Assembly (NCBI GenBank): GCA_013400975.1
Contig: WBMZ01000348.1
Coordinates: forward strand, 124,001-188,000
Length of the DNA: 64,000 nucleotides
Origin: Atrichornis clamosus
Taxonomy: Eukaryota > Chordata > Aves > Passeriformes > Menuridae
Direction: 5' to 3'
Below, one piece after another: positions 1 to 13,825 of the stretch; positions within the stretch are counted from its first letter, which is position 1, and the number at the start of each line of letters is the position of its first letter. The notes beneath the pieces are model-generated. The model did no database searches. It had not been told where the DNA came from and worked only from the letters and a program-made list of their open reading frames with translations. The position numbers and the translations under genes were made by a program.

Positions 1-955
1 TGACAATGATATATGAAATATATACTATTTTTTTCTTCCCAACTACATCACATTTGGTCAGATTCCTAATGCTCCATCTCAAAGGAAATTAAGTCTACTC
101 ACATCCCACGGTTTCCTATAAACAAGGTATTTTTCAACAAGTATCTTCCTGAGGAGGAACAATTATAGTTCATCACCAGTTTTTGTTATCTTTGGTAATA
201 CGGGATGTTGACAAAACTTTTACTTGTGACTTTTAGTGCTCCTCAACAGTGTTCACGACTGGATCTCACACAGGAGCTTTCAAGAACTCATGACTAGTAT
301 CAGAACATTTAATATAATGTAGATTTCTTGTATCACCACAAAATGTGATCTCATTGCGAAAAAGGGAGGTAGAAAGAATGATCAGCTCACTTTTTAGTGG
401 CTGCTGTTTTTTCAGTAACATAGAAAGTGAAAACATCTTATTTTTAAATTGTCCTATATTCTTCAAGGTAACAAACTATTACTTTGTGGGGCAAAAAATG
501 AAAAACAAATTTATTCTACTCTGTTTTGCTTAAAATTCAGATGAAGCTTTAAACAGAAGCGGATATTTAACAAAGGAGTCTCAAAGCCATTTCTCAAATG
601 TGCCTGGTATTTACAATACTTTCTATATTTCTAGCACCTTCAAATGCCAACAGCATATTGTTTTTTCCACTTGTTTCAGAACAGTACGGCATATATTAAC
701 TAAGGATCAAGCCTAATACTGATTCCTGGCACACCACTGCTAGCTCCAGACAAACTGAGTAGATCATATAGCTTAGAAAACAAAAGGCTATGGCACATCT
801 GTTCTTCAAGCAAAGTCAGCACATGACTATGTGAATTTGTGAGAAATACTGGGAAAATATTAAATCCTTAATTTTAAACAATAAGAGATCTCTTAATACC
901 AAAACAAAGTGCTAGAAACAAACAAACCAAACAAACAATATTGCTTTTTCCCCAG
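1..955. other. AT-rich non-coding DNA, no gene seen
   Basis: Only short random open frames are present. A short CAAA-rich tract (about 917-938) precedes the retroviral fragment to its right. No repeat family, splice-bounded exon or RNA gene is recognisable. Confidence 0.7.
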
Positions 956-959
956 TATG

Positions 960-1251
960 TTATTAACTGCTTTGGAATCCCCCAAGCTTCTGGAGCCGTG
1001 GTTCAGCCTTCTGGTCCCGTGGCGTGATGACTATGGGCCGGCAAGGATCTTAAAACTTCTCAAAAATCACCAAGGAACCCCGATCAGGGCGAGTATTTAT
1101 TAGCCTCACATTGAGCACCAAAAAGATCTGTTGTGTTTCCCCTCCCCTCCTTTTGATAAACAAAACAGAAGCCGGAGGCAGACTTTATAAAGGTAGGGAA
1201 AAAAACCAAAAACTTTATTTCAGAAGCTTCCTCCGAAATACAAATGGGGGA
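960..1251 (-). mobile_element. ERVK-like endogenous retrovirus fragment (U5, primer-binding site, leader)
   Basis: Read on the minus strand, this segment has retroviral 5'-end order. A polyadenylation signal AATAAA (1214-1219) is followed by a pyrimidine-rich U5-like stretch, then an 18-nt primer-binding site (1103-1120), then a GC-richer leader ending near 960. The order and the site resemble lysine-tRNA-primed beta-type (ERVK) elements, which is known family behaviour; the assignment is inference. The LTR upstream part lies in or beyond the run of N starting at 1252. No gag frame follows the leader: sequence below about 955 is AT-rich host DNA, so the copy is truncated. Exact ends are uncertain. 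Confidence 0.65.
1103..1120 (-). other. Retroviral primer-binding site, lysine-tRNA type, decayed
   Basis: On the minus strand this reads TGGTGCTCAATGTGAGGC. It differs from the standard lysine-tRNA primer-binding site of beta-type retroviruses only at four transition positions, two or more of them at former CpG sites, as expected for an aged insertion. It lies about 94 nt beyond the AATAAA signal, which suits an R/U5 boundary followed by the primer site. Confidence 0.65.
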
Positions 1252-1540
1252 NNNNNNNNNNNNNNNNNNNNNNNNNNNNNNNNNNNNNNNNNNNNNNNNN
1301 NNNNNNNNNNNNNNNNNNNNNNNNNNNNNNNNNNNNNNNNNNNNNNNNNNNNNNNNNNNNNNNNNNNNNNNNNNNNNNNNNNNNNNNNNNNNNNNNNNNN
1401 NNNNNNNNNNNNNNNNNNNNNNNNNNNNNNNNNNNNNNNNNNNNNNNNNNNNNNNNNNNNNNNNNNNNNNNNNNNNNNNNNNNNNNNNNNNNNNNNNNNN
1501 NNNNNNNNNNNNNNNNNNNNNNNNNNNNNNNNNNNNNNNN
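1252..1540. other. Assembly gap (289 N)
   Basis: This is an uninterrupted run of N. It begins inside the retroviral LTR fragment, so the unresolved sequence is probably the rest of that LTR or a GC-rich or repeated part of it. All open frames crossing it are artefacts. Confidence 0.99.
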
Positions 1541-4500
1541 GCTCTATTTTGGGTATTATTAATCTGAAACAGCTCAGGAATTCCAACCCAGACTAGGCAA
1601 ATGGCAAAAGCAAAAAGCCTCTTGGCATCTGTGTCAAGACTAAGACAGTGGTGCTGCACATTACCTGAAAAGAAGCCTGTACTCCTTTTTGAGGTAGAAA
1701 ACATACCCAAAACAGTTCTTTCCCCTTCTCTATTCCTTGCCCTGCCCTGTGTCCCTCACCCACCTGCCTGATCCCCCAGAAATTCAGGGAAGGGCTGTTT
1801 CTTTCTACTATAGCACCTGATTATGCCACCTTATAACTCACACAAAAACATTGAGGAATACAGTACCGAGAAACAAAACCCGTACATTACCCAGTATCAT
1901 TCATCCTTTATGAATTCTCTGCACTAAAATATACTCGGATTCTTGCACAGTAAATCTACCCTGGGCAGCAAAGAAGGTTGGTGAAAACGTTAGAGAATGA
2001 AAGCTTACCTACCTGTTGGATCTGGCAGAAGGAAAGCTCAGATTTGGAATGGAGTGAACTCAGTCTAGCCAGGCAAAAATCCAACTGTCCAATGTCTGCA
2101 CTTGAATTAACTTCAATTCACAAAATGTGTCCCCTAACAGTTCTGTACCCTAAGATTAGTACTTAAATTATCAGACACTGCTGAGGTAGGAGGATTCCCT
2201 AAAGGAACTGACAGCTTACACTGAAGCGAATATTGTAGTTGAACATCCACATCTGTCCTGGTGCTAGAAGCTGGGAAAGAGGGCTTGGGAAATATCCCAA
2301 ATACTACAGAAATAATACAGGGGACGTTAAGACCCCAGTGTAATTACACACTTACATGTGTCAATGTAGACATAAATTTAGGTCTTGTGGCTTTGGGCAA
2401 AATTAATATCCAAAAGACATCTTGAATCTCCTCCAAGTAGTTAAATATTACTAAGATGTTTAATTTCTATATTCCAGGAAAAGAGCAGATGTGACTTTCA
2501 AACCTCAACAGTTACGAGCAGTTTAGAAAGTTCTTGTAAAATATAGTAATCATCACAGTGAAATCCTTAGCAGCCATATCCTCAAGAAAAAACACCATAT
2601 TCTCAAAAACCCCAAATTCATGTTATTTTGACTCCTGCTAAAAAAATTCCATGCTGATCCACGTGAGATACACAGAGGAGGGGATCATGTAGTAATTGCT
2701 AAGGATAGCTGAACTGCAGATAGATTCAATATGATTCAGTAGATCATATTGAGTGATTTTGAATTCACACGCATGAAAGAAAATAACGGAAGACTTAAGA
2801 TGCTGTTAATTAATCTCTTAACCTTAATCTGATTTCCTTCATGAGTGATGTGAACAAGGTGGAAAAAGACTGGACTAAAAGCCAGAGCATTTACAGAGAT
2901 AATCCTGGTTTTGTTAATAATTCCCTTAATAGCCTTAAGCTCTTTTCTTAATCTTTTTACAACTCAGCCTTGCCATCATTTACAACATACCAGAATGCTT
3001 ACTCACCTGACTTTTACACCTGCAATATGGCTTTGAAAACACACTGCTACAGCATAAATACTATATATTTTCTTTCAAATTTCTGTACTGTTACCTGTTC
3101 AGAAATAACTTTCTTTTTCCATAATGGTAAAAATTATGTTAGAACAGAAGTTGTACTTTATGAATAACTGAAGACTCGAGAACACCTGGTTTTATTTAAG
3201 TGAAATCAAGAAGCAATTCATGTCAAAGTCACATAATACAGTTTGTGAATTGAATATTAATGCAATTAAAACTATCAAGAAAGTGAGAGTTTTCAGAGTT
3301 TTTTAAAGCCAAAAGCACACAAGATATTGCAGACAGTTTTTAAGTCGTGGAGTGACTACCAGAATAGCAATGTGAAGTGCTATTCAGTCTGCAAACACAA
3401 ACTTTGCATCTGCACATCTATTTCTTGCAGTCTGCTCTTTATGAGGAAGATTTCTTTATAATGATATGATGCAGAAAATGTGCAATTACTAATGGTTAGT
3501 TCAAATTGTATTAATTGGAAACACAACCATGTAGTTTGAAAACCAACAAAAGAATGGAGTGCTAAAACCTCTAAATGGGAAAAAGGTCTTGCCATTTGTG
3601 TGAGGATATTGAATTTTGTTTCAACATTTAAAGTCCTGCAACAAGGAATGAATAGCATGTTAGTGACACTTATAATTGATACCAGGCTGCAAAGCTCTGT
3701 AATCATTACTAAGATTTTAAAAAATTTATAAAAGAGACCTAGTCGTGTTGGAAACCTGGGCAGATCGAGAAATTAGAATTTCTAGTGAGGCAGTGCATCT
3801 ACAGAATATTCCTCAATTCTAGGAAGAGATTTTTTAGAAATATAAATTTATAAAAAGTCAGATGTGATTTGAATAAAATTGGATCCCAATACCACTATTT
3901 GCTTCCACTTGCTTTTTGTCCCATTTGTCACTCTGACGCAATCACAAAGAATTCTAGGTTTATTTTAGCAGAAACCAGTAGACAGAGCTATCCTTGAAAA
4001 AACGACCAACCAACAAAACAAAAAACAAATCAAACCAAACCATGAAGCCCCACAAAAAGTCCCTCATTATGCTTCCAGCATTTAAACTGGGTTATAGAAG
4101 ATGACTAGATCAGACTGGCTAAATCACCTTAATTATGCCTTTCATACCTTCGATCATCATCTTCTTCAGGGAGGATACATATCTAACTCTTACTGGTTAC
4201 ACAATCCACTCAATTACACTTATGTCAAAATTCATCAACAAACATAATGAATTTATTACAGTGTTGGAATTTAACTGTGAAATTATTAGCCACAATTAAT
4301 TATAGCAATGAAAAATTTACTACTTTATCAAAAGTATAATTCCTCATTTTCCCTCTTCTAAGGAAGAGGGTAAACAAAAAAAGGTAATAGATCCTTTTAC
4401 ATGTATACATTAATCAATTAATTTATCTGTAGCAAACTACTTGGATATCTACTTCTTTTACTAAAAATAATAAAATTTTCAAGAGTCACTAAGTAAATTA

Positions 4501-7500
4501 CCCGTCATCTCTGAAAATAACCATGGGATTCAAATTGGAAATGCAAATGATCAAAACTAACTAGATGAAGGCTGGGTATTTTCTATGGTCTTATGTGCAT
4601 AATAAAATAACATGATGTATTTTAGGCTGACAAATCCAAAAGGAGTTGCTCAGAGTCTTTCTCTAAAAGTGTCTTTTCCATAATGTGGGGATCTACAGCT
4701 TACATAATAGTATACAGTAGTGGCAACAGCATAATAAAGTGTGTTGTGTGGTTCTTTCTGCTCAATTGCATGTTTTAATCTTACTTTCTATTTTGAAGGC
4801 CTTTTAAAGATCATGTCATTTTCAAAACAACACTAGCTGACCAACAATCAATTCCATATTTTGTGCTTACTTTTGACCAGAGTTCTGGACTTTATTGATA
4901 GAATTCTGTTTTCTCTTTAACAGAGCAGGTAATCAATTAAAGCATTTGTTGTTTAACAGAAACAAAACCAATTGTTTCCCAGCTTAATTTTTAAAATGTC
5001 AGAGAAATATCTGAAAGACATTATCTGGATTACTATTTTATACAGGGTGCTGTGAGATTAATGCAATGCCAAGGCAAGACAATAAACTATATGCTGTTGA
5101 TTGGTTTTCTCAATACCTTAAGAGAATTTTGACTTTTCCAAAGCCTAAGACTCAGAACAATTATTGCATTGTTTTTATCCATTTATTAAATCTAAAAGGA
5201 ACTTTCTTTTATTAGGTATGCTGAACCTTGATTAAAAAAAAAAATCAAAGATGCATGGATAAATTGACTTCATTACCATGAAACTTTCATTTCAAAATCT
5301 GCACCTTATTTCTTGAGATCCTTTCACATTACATATCCATAAGCTGGGAGGTTTCTTTCCAAGGAATTTTTTTTTTTTTGTTTTTAGCAGAAAGCCTTTT
5401 CCTTATTCATCCTTTTTCAAGTGATATAAATAAATCCTCAAATTACTATTTCATTCACTGCCATAAAATTATCTCTTCACATACTGTTTCATCATACGTT
5501 ACTTATCTCAAGATAGATGATTTGTCAGGAAAGAATAATCAAGAACAGAATACTGCTAGCACAGCACTGTTGTATGTCCCCACCTGAAGAGCTGTGCAAT
5601 TTATTCTAAAGGCAGGTAGACTACAAAAAGCAATCTTCAGTTTTGTCCCACATTCTTTAATTTATATGCAAAATATTTGCAACTTTTTATAGTTATAATG
5701 CTATCTTATGGTAACTTCTAGAAATATCAGCATTTGGATATGTAAGGGATTGCACCTGAATAATGGATTGGACATGTTTGGCTTGTGTCTTTCAGAAATT
5801 AAAGTTTTCAATGAGTTGATATTTATATCTCTGATATCATTGTTGTCCACAATAAAGTTGTCAAAATATCACTCACTACATTGAAGCCCACTGTATTTAT
5901 TCTGAGATTCAGATTTTATTTTTTCCATAAAAATCAAATGCAAATTGCTGAATACATTGATTCAGTAGTGAAATAATGTTATTTACCTGGTTTTCAAAAT
6001 GCAAATGTAATGACTGGATTGTACTGCATTCAATGACACTGTATGAATTTTTTGTCATCTGAATGTCACTTTCTGGAATAATTCCTAAAATAATTATAAA
6101 ATATTTATTTGAAATTTACTTTGTGTAGTATTATTTTGTATACATTTTAATCAAAATATACATGGATCTATCAAAGGAGTACTTTCAAGAAACAAGGGTT
6201 GTTATTTTTCACTAGTTTAAGAAGATGACATTAAAGAAAAGCTAAGTTTCCACCTTCTGAAATATTCCAGTGGCTGATTTAAACAATTTTTGACAACTGA
6301 TCTACGGAGGGTAATTTTCATTAAAGACAGAAAGCAGACTTAGTAGTTCTCCTGTTCGAGCTCTTCACAAGACCACTTCTACCTTTCACAGAGCCAGTAA
6401 TCCAAAACTGGGTATATCTCAGTATCGCAAACAGGATTGGAGTGTAACACCTGCCTTCAAGACTATAATACGAGACTCTCACTTCATAAGGGGACTGTTT
6501 CATCTCATTAACAAGACGTCTATTAGCCAGACCATCAGCATTTAAAAGGATTTAGGGTTTCCATATCCAAGGTGGCTGTTTCATAACAGTCCCTAGAGAT
6601 TACATTAAAGAAACAGTTTAGTCTTTAAGTCTAGGAAGAGAAAAAGGCACTGTGATTTATAGGATTTAGGACTGAACAGAGGTTAACTCAAAATCTTGAT
6701 TCTAAGACATTTGATGAGAAATTCTATCACATTCTTTCAGTTTTTTTCATGTGAATATTATTTTACCAGGAGGACACTTTTGAGTAGCCAGCACTATGAA
6801 TGCCCTTTCAGCTCTGGCTTCCTGAAAAAATTAGTATGAACTTCTGGGAAAAAATCAAGTAGATACCATGTAATGCTGTTCATCAAACTCTGTGGTAAAG
6901 ACCTTCATGTTAGTGCAACTACATGAAAACTCACATATCATTAGGCAACTAGATGGACTATTGCTAACACTTTATATTTAATCATGAACAATGCGGGGTT
7001 TTTTCCAAAGCCTTAGCTGTTAGAACAAGTATGCCCGACTTGAAAAAGCTTTCAGTATTCAAAATTCTGAAGAAATGTCTAAAAATATTGCACAAATGAA
7101 TCTCATGTATTTCTTACAGACCATTATAAAGCAAGTTAATAGCCGTGGATGTCTAAAAGAATGAATAATCTTTAATATCTGGTTTCAACAATACTCTGTA
7201 TTGATCTTCTACTACTACCAAAGACACAGTGAAATAACCCCCACAAAAAGTGAAAGAATATATTTGCTGGAGGCAGCAGAGTGTGATTGCTCTAAACAGG
7301 AGCTACACAGGTTCATTTCAATGCTTTGTCTAGGAATTCATGGCATGTCATTTCTTGAACAGCCCTTTAACAAGACGTGATTTTAAAAAATCACTTATAA
7401 AACATCTGTTTCTTTTATCTAGCCATATAACGTTATCTTCACTTAAAATACAACGTAGTAAGTTTATCTTGATTTCTTCTAGATATTCCCTGCTAGCTCT

Positions 7501-8639
7501 TACTCTTAACACTGTTTTTCTTCCTAGGTGCTGCTAAGGAGTTTAATTACTCTCATAAATTATATTATACTGACAGGACTATAATTTTCTTGTGGTTCCA
7601 TAAAGCAAAAATATTTTTTTTCCAGTTTTCTTGAACCTTTATTTTTATTTTTGAGTGATAATCAGTCAGCCTCTGAGACTGTTTCAATAATACTCTGGAA
7701 ATCCTTGAGTCAATTTTATCTCATTTAGCCCATTCAAAACACAATTTGTTCAAGTATCCAAATCCATCTTTCTTTAGTCTAATAGAAAATATTTGTGGTT
7801 GATAATCATTGTGCTCCTTATATTGAGAATGTCCAACTGCATAAACAGGAGAAGACTTGAATGAGAAAATATTTAGTAGTTTGCCATTATTTACTATGTT
7901 GCCATTATTTTTCAGAGAGCTTTCCTAGACCACTTAGAGCAGACGACGTTTTCCTTAGTTTTCCTTTTACTGCTAATGCACTCATAGCATTATTATCTTC
8001 TGTGTGCCCTGGTAGTTTTATTTGATTTTGTGCTTTGGCCTTTCTCTTAGTCCGTGAATGCTCTCAGAGAGAATTCCACTATCAAGAAGGGTTTTGTTTC
8101 TGTACAGTCTCCTTGCATTTAGGTGGTACTTGAGGGAATAGCTGTAAATGAGGTGGGACAGGAGACTTGGTGTCATGTGAAACGTAGAGATTTTCTCAAA
8201 CCCTTTGCATTTTATTATCTGTCAGTGCCCCAGGAAAGCTGAGACCCTTGTGCCTGATCAATCTGTCAGTGTCCCATAGTGGGGACCCTTCACTGAGCAT
8301 TCCACTGGGTTGAACGGCAGTTGGACAGACTTCTTCAGGAACACACACCAATGGCATAGGAAAGATCCCCTCCCAGGTCTCCACAGTCAAGTACATTCCC
8401 CACTGCCAGCCACTGCCAGTGCCCTTGAAGGACTAGCTCTAACAGCTTACTGAATAACACTCTTCACTACTATAATAGAGAACTGTGGCAGGTTAAGATT
8501 TGAAGATTGCTAGTGATAGTAGTAATCTGGCTGCAAAAACGTATTCAAAGCAATATATGGATAAGCTCTGATACCTAACAAAAGCTCAAGATAATCAACC
8601 AGTGCCCATATAGTACAGTTCTCACACAACAGATGTTCC
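1541..8639. other. AT-rich non-coding DNA; left edge may hold the rest of the LTR
   Basis: The first roughly 250 bases (1541-1790) are somewhat richer in GC and may be the U3 part of the LTR cut by the gap; I found no boundary. The remainder is AT-rich with a T13 run at 5367-5379 and a CAAA-rich tract near 3995-4040. A moderately GC-richer patch at about 8190-8420 is unidentified. No exon or repeat family is supported. Confidence 0.6.
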
Positions 8640-9380
8640 TATAGGGTAGAAGACAGGTTTAGCCCATGGACAGGTCAGGAAGTTACGATGGTGTCATCCC
8701 TATCTTCTCTCAATTTTTAATTTCTGTACTACATTTTATGTTCAGGTGGAGCTGGAGTGATTCCAGTCATGCATCATGTACAGTGGGCAGTGGTCGCTCC
8801 TTGGAGGTGGGTAATGTCAGTATAATCCCTGAGGCAGCCTTTGGGATAGAGGTGTGCACAGTGTTACATCTGTGAGCTCACCACAATTGCTGGTTCAGCA
8901 GCAAAACATCTTTTTTTCACCTCTTTTTCCCTCTTTGACAGCTGCTATGAGGCTTATCAGCTACAAGGATTTCAACAGAGCCTGGCCATGGTGTCTCTGC
9001 TCTGCTCAACCCTCCTTTTAGTCCCTCTTAGCATACGTTCTGTGTGGGAAGTCAGACACGCTCACCAAGTCCTATCCAGGGAGCAGCAATTGCATCTCGC
9101 CCTAGAAGTAGCAACGGGTTTTGCCCTGTGTTATAACTTCTTCCTGACTCTTATAACTTCTGTTAGAATGTGAATATAGCTTCCTGCTTTTCTCCAATTT
9201 GGCCGCCAATCATTTTCTCACACTTGGTGTATTGGCACTACACATCACATAAAATTCTCTGATCTTCTGAAACAAAATAGTTGTATTCAAGCTGCTTACT
9301 GCAAATGGTCCTTGGCCCATGCCAAACCCTACCCATGGCCAAGAGCGGTGACAATGGTCACTGGCTGTAGCTATTGCAGG
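8640..9380. other. Unidentified GC-richer islet containing an exon-like segment
   Basis: This block stands out from the AT-rich surroundings by higher GC and fewer poly-A/T runs. It contains the exon-like open segment 8942-9173. It could be an old LTR or other repeat whose family I cannot name, a conserved non-coding element, or a real terminal exon. No LTR boundaries, primer site or terminal duplication were found. Confidence 0.35.
8942..9173 (+). other. Candidate terminal coding exon (unconfirmed)
   Basis: A strong polypyrimidine tract (8910-8939) ends in ACAG at 8938-8941. After one leading base, the sequence stays open for 76 codons to a TGA ending at 9173. The predicted peptide begins CYEAYQLQGF and has two hydrophobic stretches, around residues 16-30 and 57-73, with a charged and polar middle (WEVRHAHQVLSREQQ). 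I do not recognise it. There is no AATAAA soon after the stop, only a weak CATAAA near 9248, and no partner exon was found. An exonised repeat or chance is equally possible. Confidence 0.22.
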
Positions 9381-10239
9381 AACAGCAATTTAACAGATCT
9401 GGGTTTCTTTGGATTACCCTACACAAGTATTATGGACTCTTGATTAGTGTAGAAACAAGGATGCTTATTATTACAGTATTTAATGTGAAGAAAATCAGAG
9501 ATGAGATCCCAAAAACCGTTGTGTTTTTGGGTTTTTTTTTAATTATCAGATATTACCCCTTGCAAGAAGGACAAAGGACCATTCTGAAGGCCTCTGCATA
9601 TTAAAAAATCTGCACTGTTAGATTATGGGATTTTTGAGGCTTATTCTTGAAAACCAAGGCTGAATAGCACAAACCAATCTATTATTCCCAGTTTCAATCT
9701 ACAAAATCACTTACTTTATAAATAGAGAACAGGGAAACTATTTACCTCTGGTGTCTTAAATCAAACTCCACATCTTAAAGGACCTTTTAAGGTAAAGAAA
9801 AAAAATGTACACCTCTAACTTCAAACAATTTTTTAATGCTGAGGAATGAGACTATTGTAAAACCCTCTGGCTTGCTTCCTTGCCTTTTTCTGTATCTATA
9901 GTACAGCAAACCCATAATTGTCATTAGACTTCCAGCAGAACTGTGAAAGAGCAGGAGGGGTTCTGTATATGCCATAATGCAGCTCATACAAAGTTTGGCT
10001 TTCATCATTATTTAACTCATTGACAAACAGAAATAAGCTCTTGACTTCAGCTTTAGGGGAAAAAAACATACAAATTAAAATCTGAAAAATAAATACCCAA
10101 ACCTGAAAAGCTAATTTAGAAGTTACACTAAAGGAAATGGGTAGACATAGGTCAGACTCCATAGTGCCCATTCCATATGGTTCATGGTCTCCATTGTCAC
10201 TCAATAGATTATTGCAGCCTTTCTACTATTTAAGAATGA
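9381..10239. other. AT-rich non-coding DNA, nothing recognised
   Basis: Two overlapping minus-strand open frames of 73 and 102 codons lie here (9787-10204). They have no splice signals or recognisable protein features, and chance can produce such lengths in AT-rich DNA. Confidence 0.6.
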
Positions 10240-10380
10240 ACTACTGCAGATGGGAGGGACATAAAGTGATCATCTAGTCCAATTGCCAACCACTGAACCA
10301 CTCATGTTTCACAATGTACTCTAAATTTCACCCATTGTCAAAGTTTCCTCCAGGCAAACCTAGGCGATTCACACATTTCT
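10240..10380 (-). mobile_element. Possible degraded CR1 LINE 3' end
   Basis: The segment contains a GGGAGGGACAT-like start followed by GATCATCTAGTCCAATTGCC, which resembles the inverted 3' end of a CR1 element (GATCATCTAGTCCAACC in the usual form). The rest has drifted. No terminal octamer repeat is visible, so extent and strand are approximate. Confidence 0.45.
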
Positions 10381-13300
10381 GCCACTGGTCACACGGATAA
10401 TATGGCTTTGTACTGCTAATATCTCTGAACAGCCTAATATCCACCTCATTGCTAAGGCTCAAGAAGGTTTCAAAACCAAGTTACCTTTAACTACAGTATG
10501 AACCATTTAACATACAGAGAGCATATTTAATGGTTTTCATCCCAGTCTCCTTCTACACTCCCCCTGTTTCTCTAACAGTTGGAATTTAAATATCTGTTCA
10601 AAATCAACTTTCAAGGAATGCTGAAGCCTGGCAACAGGGAGATTTTTTTATTTGTTTGGTTGATTCATTTTCAAGGAGAAAAGAAAGAAAAAATTCTTTG
10701 CATTAGGTAAAAAGAATTTAACAGGGGTGATTTTTAGAGTGGGTTAAGTACTTTTTTATGCTCAAGAATGAACTTTATCTTTCAAGAGTGTTTTGCTGTC
10801 TCCTCCTCATGACTGTCTTCAAAGGCTCTCTAGTGAGCTGCTTGACTCATGTGACCTCTACTCAAGTTTTCTGTGTAGTCGATAGGAGAGTGTGGGCACC
10901 AAATGTACATTTTAGGAAATAGTTGGGCACCTAAAATTAAATTTTGTAATGCAATGTTTCATTGCCATTGTCCTTTGTATGACCCTAGTCCACAGCATCT
11001 AAATACCTGATTTGCATAGACACAGGTTTATAAATGGAAAAAAAAAGTGCACTCTGTATCTCTAAAATTGCTCTGTATCAATAGAAGTTAGACACAGACA
11101 AAGAAAGTGGCTGTAGGAAAGAAAACAGAATTGAAGCCTGTGCTCCAAGTGCATTAAGAAAGGCAAACACAAAGTTGCTAAAGAAAAGAAACTTAGACTA
11201 AAAAAAAAAATCACTTGCAATTGAGGGGAAAGGAAAGGTTTTACTAAGTTAAGCAAACAAGATTGAAAATGGTGTTAATTTTGCCTAGCATCATAAATGG
11301 CAATTTAAAAAAGCAAGAACAGTAGATGCAATATAGTTGGCTTAAGTTGTTAGTGTAGCAGAAACTGCAGCACATCCCATCATCCAGGAACAATTACCAG
11401 CTGCTGCCATGAGGGAAATCATCTTTTCTTCACTCTGCTACTGTACAAAACCTATGTCCAACTCAACTGGCTGTGATTACGAGGGTGACTGCAACTCAGA
11501 ATACATAAATTCCATTTCATTGTTCTTTCTCACTGTTTTGCAGTCAGAATCCTATCTTGTCTTTTCCTTCTCTGATACCTTTCCCACACATTTCTTCCCT
11601 AGACTCCTGATTCATCCCATCTGCCTCACTGTTGGAATTATATTTTATTCTGTGTAAAATGTTTTGGGCTGATTTCTAAGAATTATACATAGGGGAAATT
11701 AAACAAAACAGACATATTTTGGAAATTATTCAGGGGGGAGCGAGTTCAGGAATAATATATATCTAGTGACTACAAAGATGAGAAATGGAGAGGGCAGACT
11801 GTGCTGGAGGATGATCCAGATTCTGGAGCTGGCATGGACCTTGATAAGAGTAAAATCTGTATTTTCTCTTAGTTTAAATAAACGAAACTCCTTTTGAGGA
11901 CTATAATCTCTGATGGTATTTTAACTGTTGCTCAGCAAGATATAGAGGAGCATAACAACATGGGGTAGGATGTCACAGATGTAATCAGCAATATTAACAG
12001 AGTGATGATTTGACATTAAATACAATTAGGAGGGGAGATTTTATGCGGCTGCTTTTTTCGTTATTATTGTTCACTTAATATTCTCATCTTTGATAGGTGT
12101 GTTTACTCATACAGGCTTTGTGTCTCTGTGCTACTGAATAGGAATCTGACATTCAGACACAGATCCAGCTGCTTGTATTTTGATCTAATGGAGACAAACC
12201 TAACACAGTTAAAGAGTAGGCTGCCAGCAGTCCTTTAGATCAATTTATGATCTCATATGGCGTGATCTTGAAGAAGATAAATGTGTATTCTTTCATGAAA
12301 TCTACTTTCTAACACTGTGGGTTTATTTTTTATTTATCTCTCTCTATATACACATATACATAGTAGGTTAGCAGAGAATGGCTACCTGAGAGTTTTTTAC
12401 ATAGGAGAGACTGCATTTGCAGATTTATTCAAATAATTATGAGAGACTGTAACAGCGAGGCCTAAATATGAAAAGAAGTCAATAAAAAATTTCCCAAAAG
12501 AAGTCACTTACAAAAATAATCTTGAGAAGACTACTGTTGAACACAGTCATGCATAATTACTTTTTAAAAAATAATTTAGTTAAACTTTGGTCAGGAATTA
12601 TACCTCCTGTTTGTTTACATTTTATTAATACTCAAGGTTAAGGATGTTTATAGGTTGTAAGGCATTTAACAAGTAACAACCACAACATGCAAATGAAAAA
12701 AGAAAAAAATATTATAAATAAATGCAAACAGGAAAAAAAGAGAAACACATAGGGAATTATGAAAAGTTCTTAGAAACAAAGAAGTCTGTGAGAGAAAAGA
12801 AATAGATTGTCTATCCAGAGACCTTTAAGTACAACAAAACTCACCAAGATATTAAACTCTGAATCTCAGACTAACAAGAGTCGGTCTGGTCCTAAAAAGC
12901 AATTTAGAGTATTCTGATTGCTCTGAAAGAATTTAGTCAGACAGCCAGGGATTCTCAGAGCGTAACTATGGGCTTGGGCAATGATGTAAAGCTGGCTATA
13001 TTGCATCTGCAGACCCTTCACATTCCCTTCTGCCAAAGAATTTCTCAACCAGCTACAGACTATTCACCTGAAAAACCTACAACCCGTTTCCATTTCTATC
13101 ACAGATTTCCTCTATGCCTGTGGACTGCTTGGTCTACAGGGTGTGTGTAAATGGCAGAAAATGGGAGCATTTCACAGCTGCCAGGTTCAGAAGGATCCTG
13201 GGAGGTAGGTGGGATAGTACTGACTTGTTGATCCTTTCTCCTTATCATTCAGCCTGACTCTCAGAAGGAAACTGAGTAGGCAACCTTGGAGATGAAGGGT

Positions 13301-13825
13301 CACTATGAAGGTGAGGAAATGTGGTTGTGCAGGCTCTGCAGCCTTTCCTCACAACCTCAAGGCCATACTTCAATGCATACTTTATGGGGCAGTTCCCAGC
13401 CATTTGCTGGCCTAAGCCTCTTCTTTTTCATGGTGCATCATATCTTCATTGCACTGGCAGGACAGCAATGTAAATGGGATAGGCTGACTGAAAAAAAAAG
13501 TCCCATTTTCTCTAATTTGTTTTAAAGTTAGAGCATGTCCATCATCAACCACATCAAACAATGTGCCAGCTCAGGCAGGGTTGGAATAGGGTGTTTACAG
13601 GTCAGGGTTGAGGAAAGAGCAAACCTAAGCACAAAACTAACTTAAATAATCCAAAGATCTACTGCCACAAAAAAGCCTGAGTGCCTCTTCAGCACCTGTT
13701 TTACTCAGAGAGCCTCAGTTTTACTCTCTGGACAAAATGTCACATTAATAGGTAGACAATAATGCAGAGATTGAAAATGGTTTGTTTGAAAGGTTGGAAT
13801 CTCCTCATTATCATTGAACATCTAA
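10381..13825. other. AT-rich non-coding DNA, nothing firmly recognised
   Basis: A TATA/CACA-type dinucleotide patch is at about 12340-12362. A splice-bounded but stop-containing segment at 13253-13310 was considered and rejected as coding. No repeat family or exon is supported. Confidence 0.6.

Noticed and set aside
1084..1710. Long open frames of up to 208 codons across the gap
   Set aside because: Most of their length is N; the real parts are retroviral U5/leader and flanking DNA without coding features.
13253..13310. 58-nt segment with strong acceptor and AAG/GTGAGG donor
   Set aside because: All three frames contain stops, so it is not an internal coding exon; a 5'UTR or lncRNA exon cannot be shown from sequence alone.
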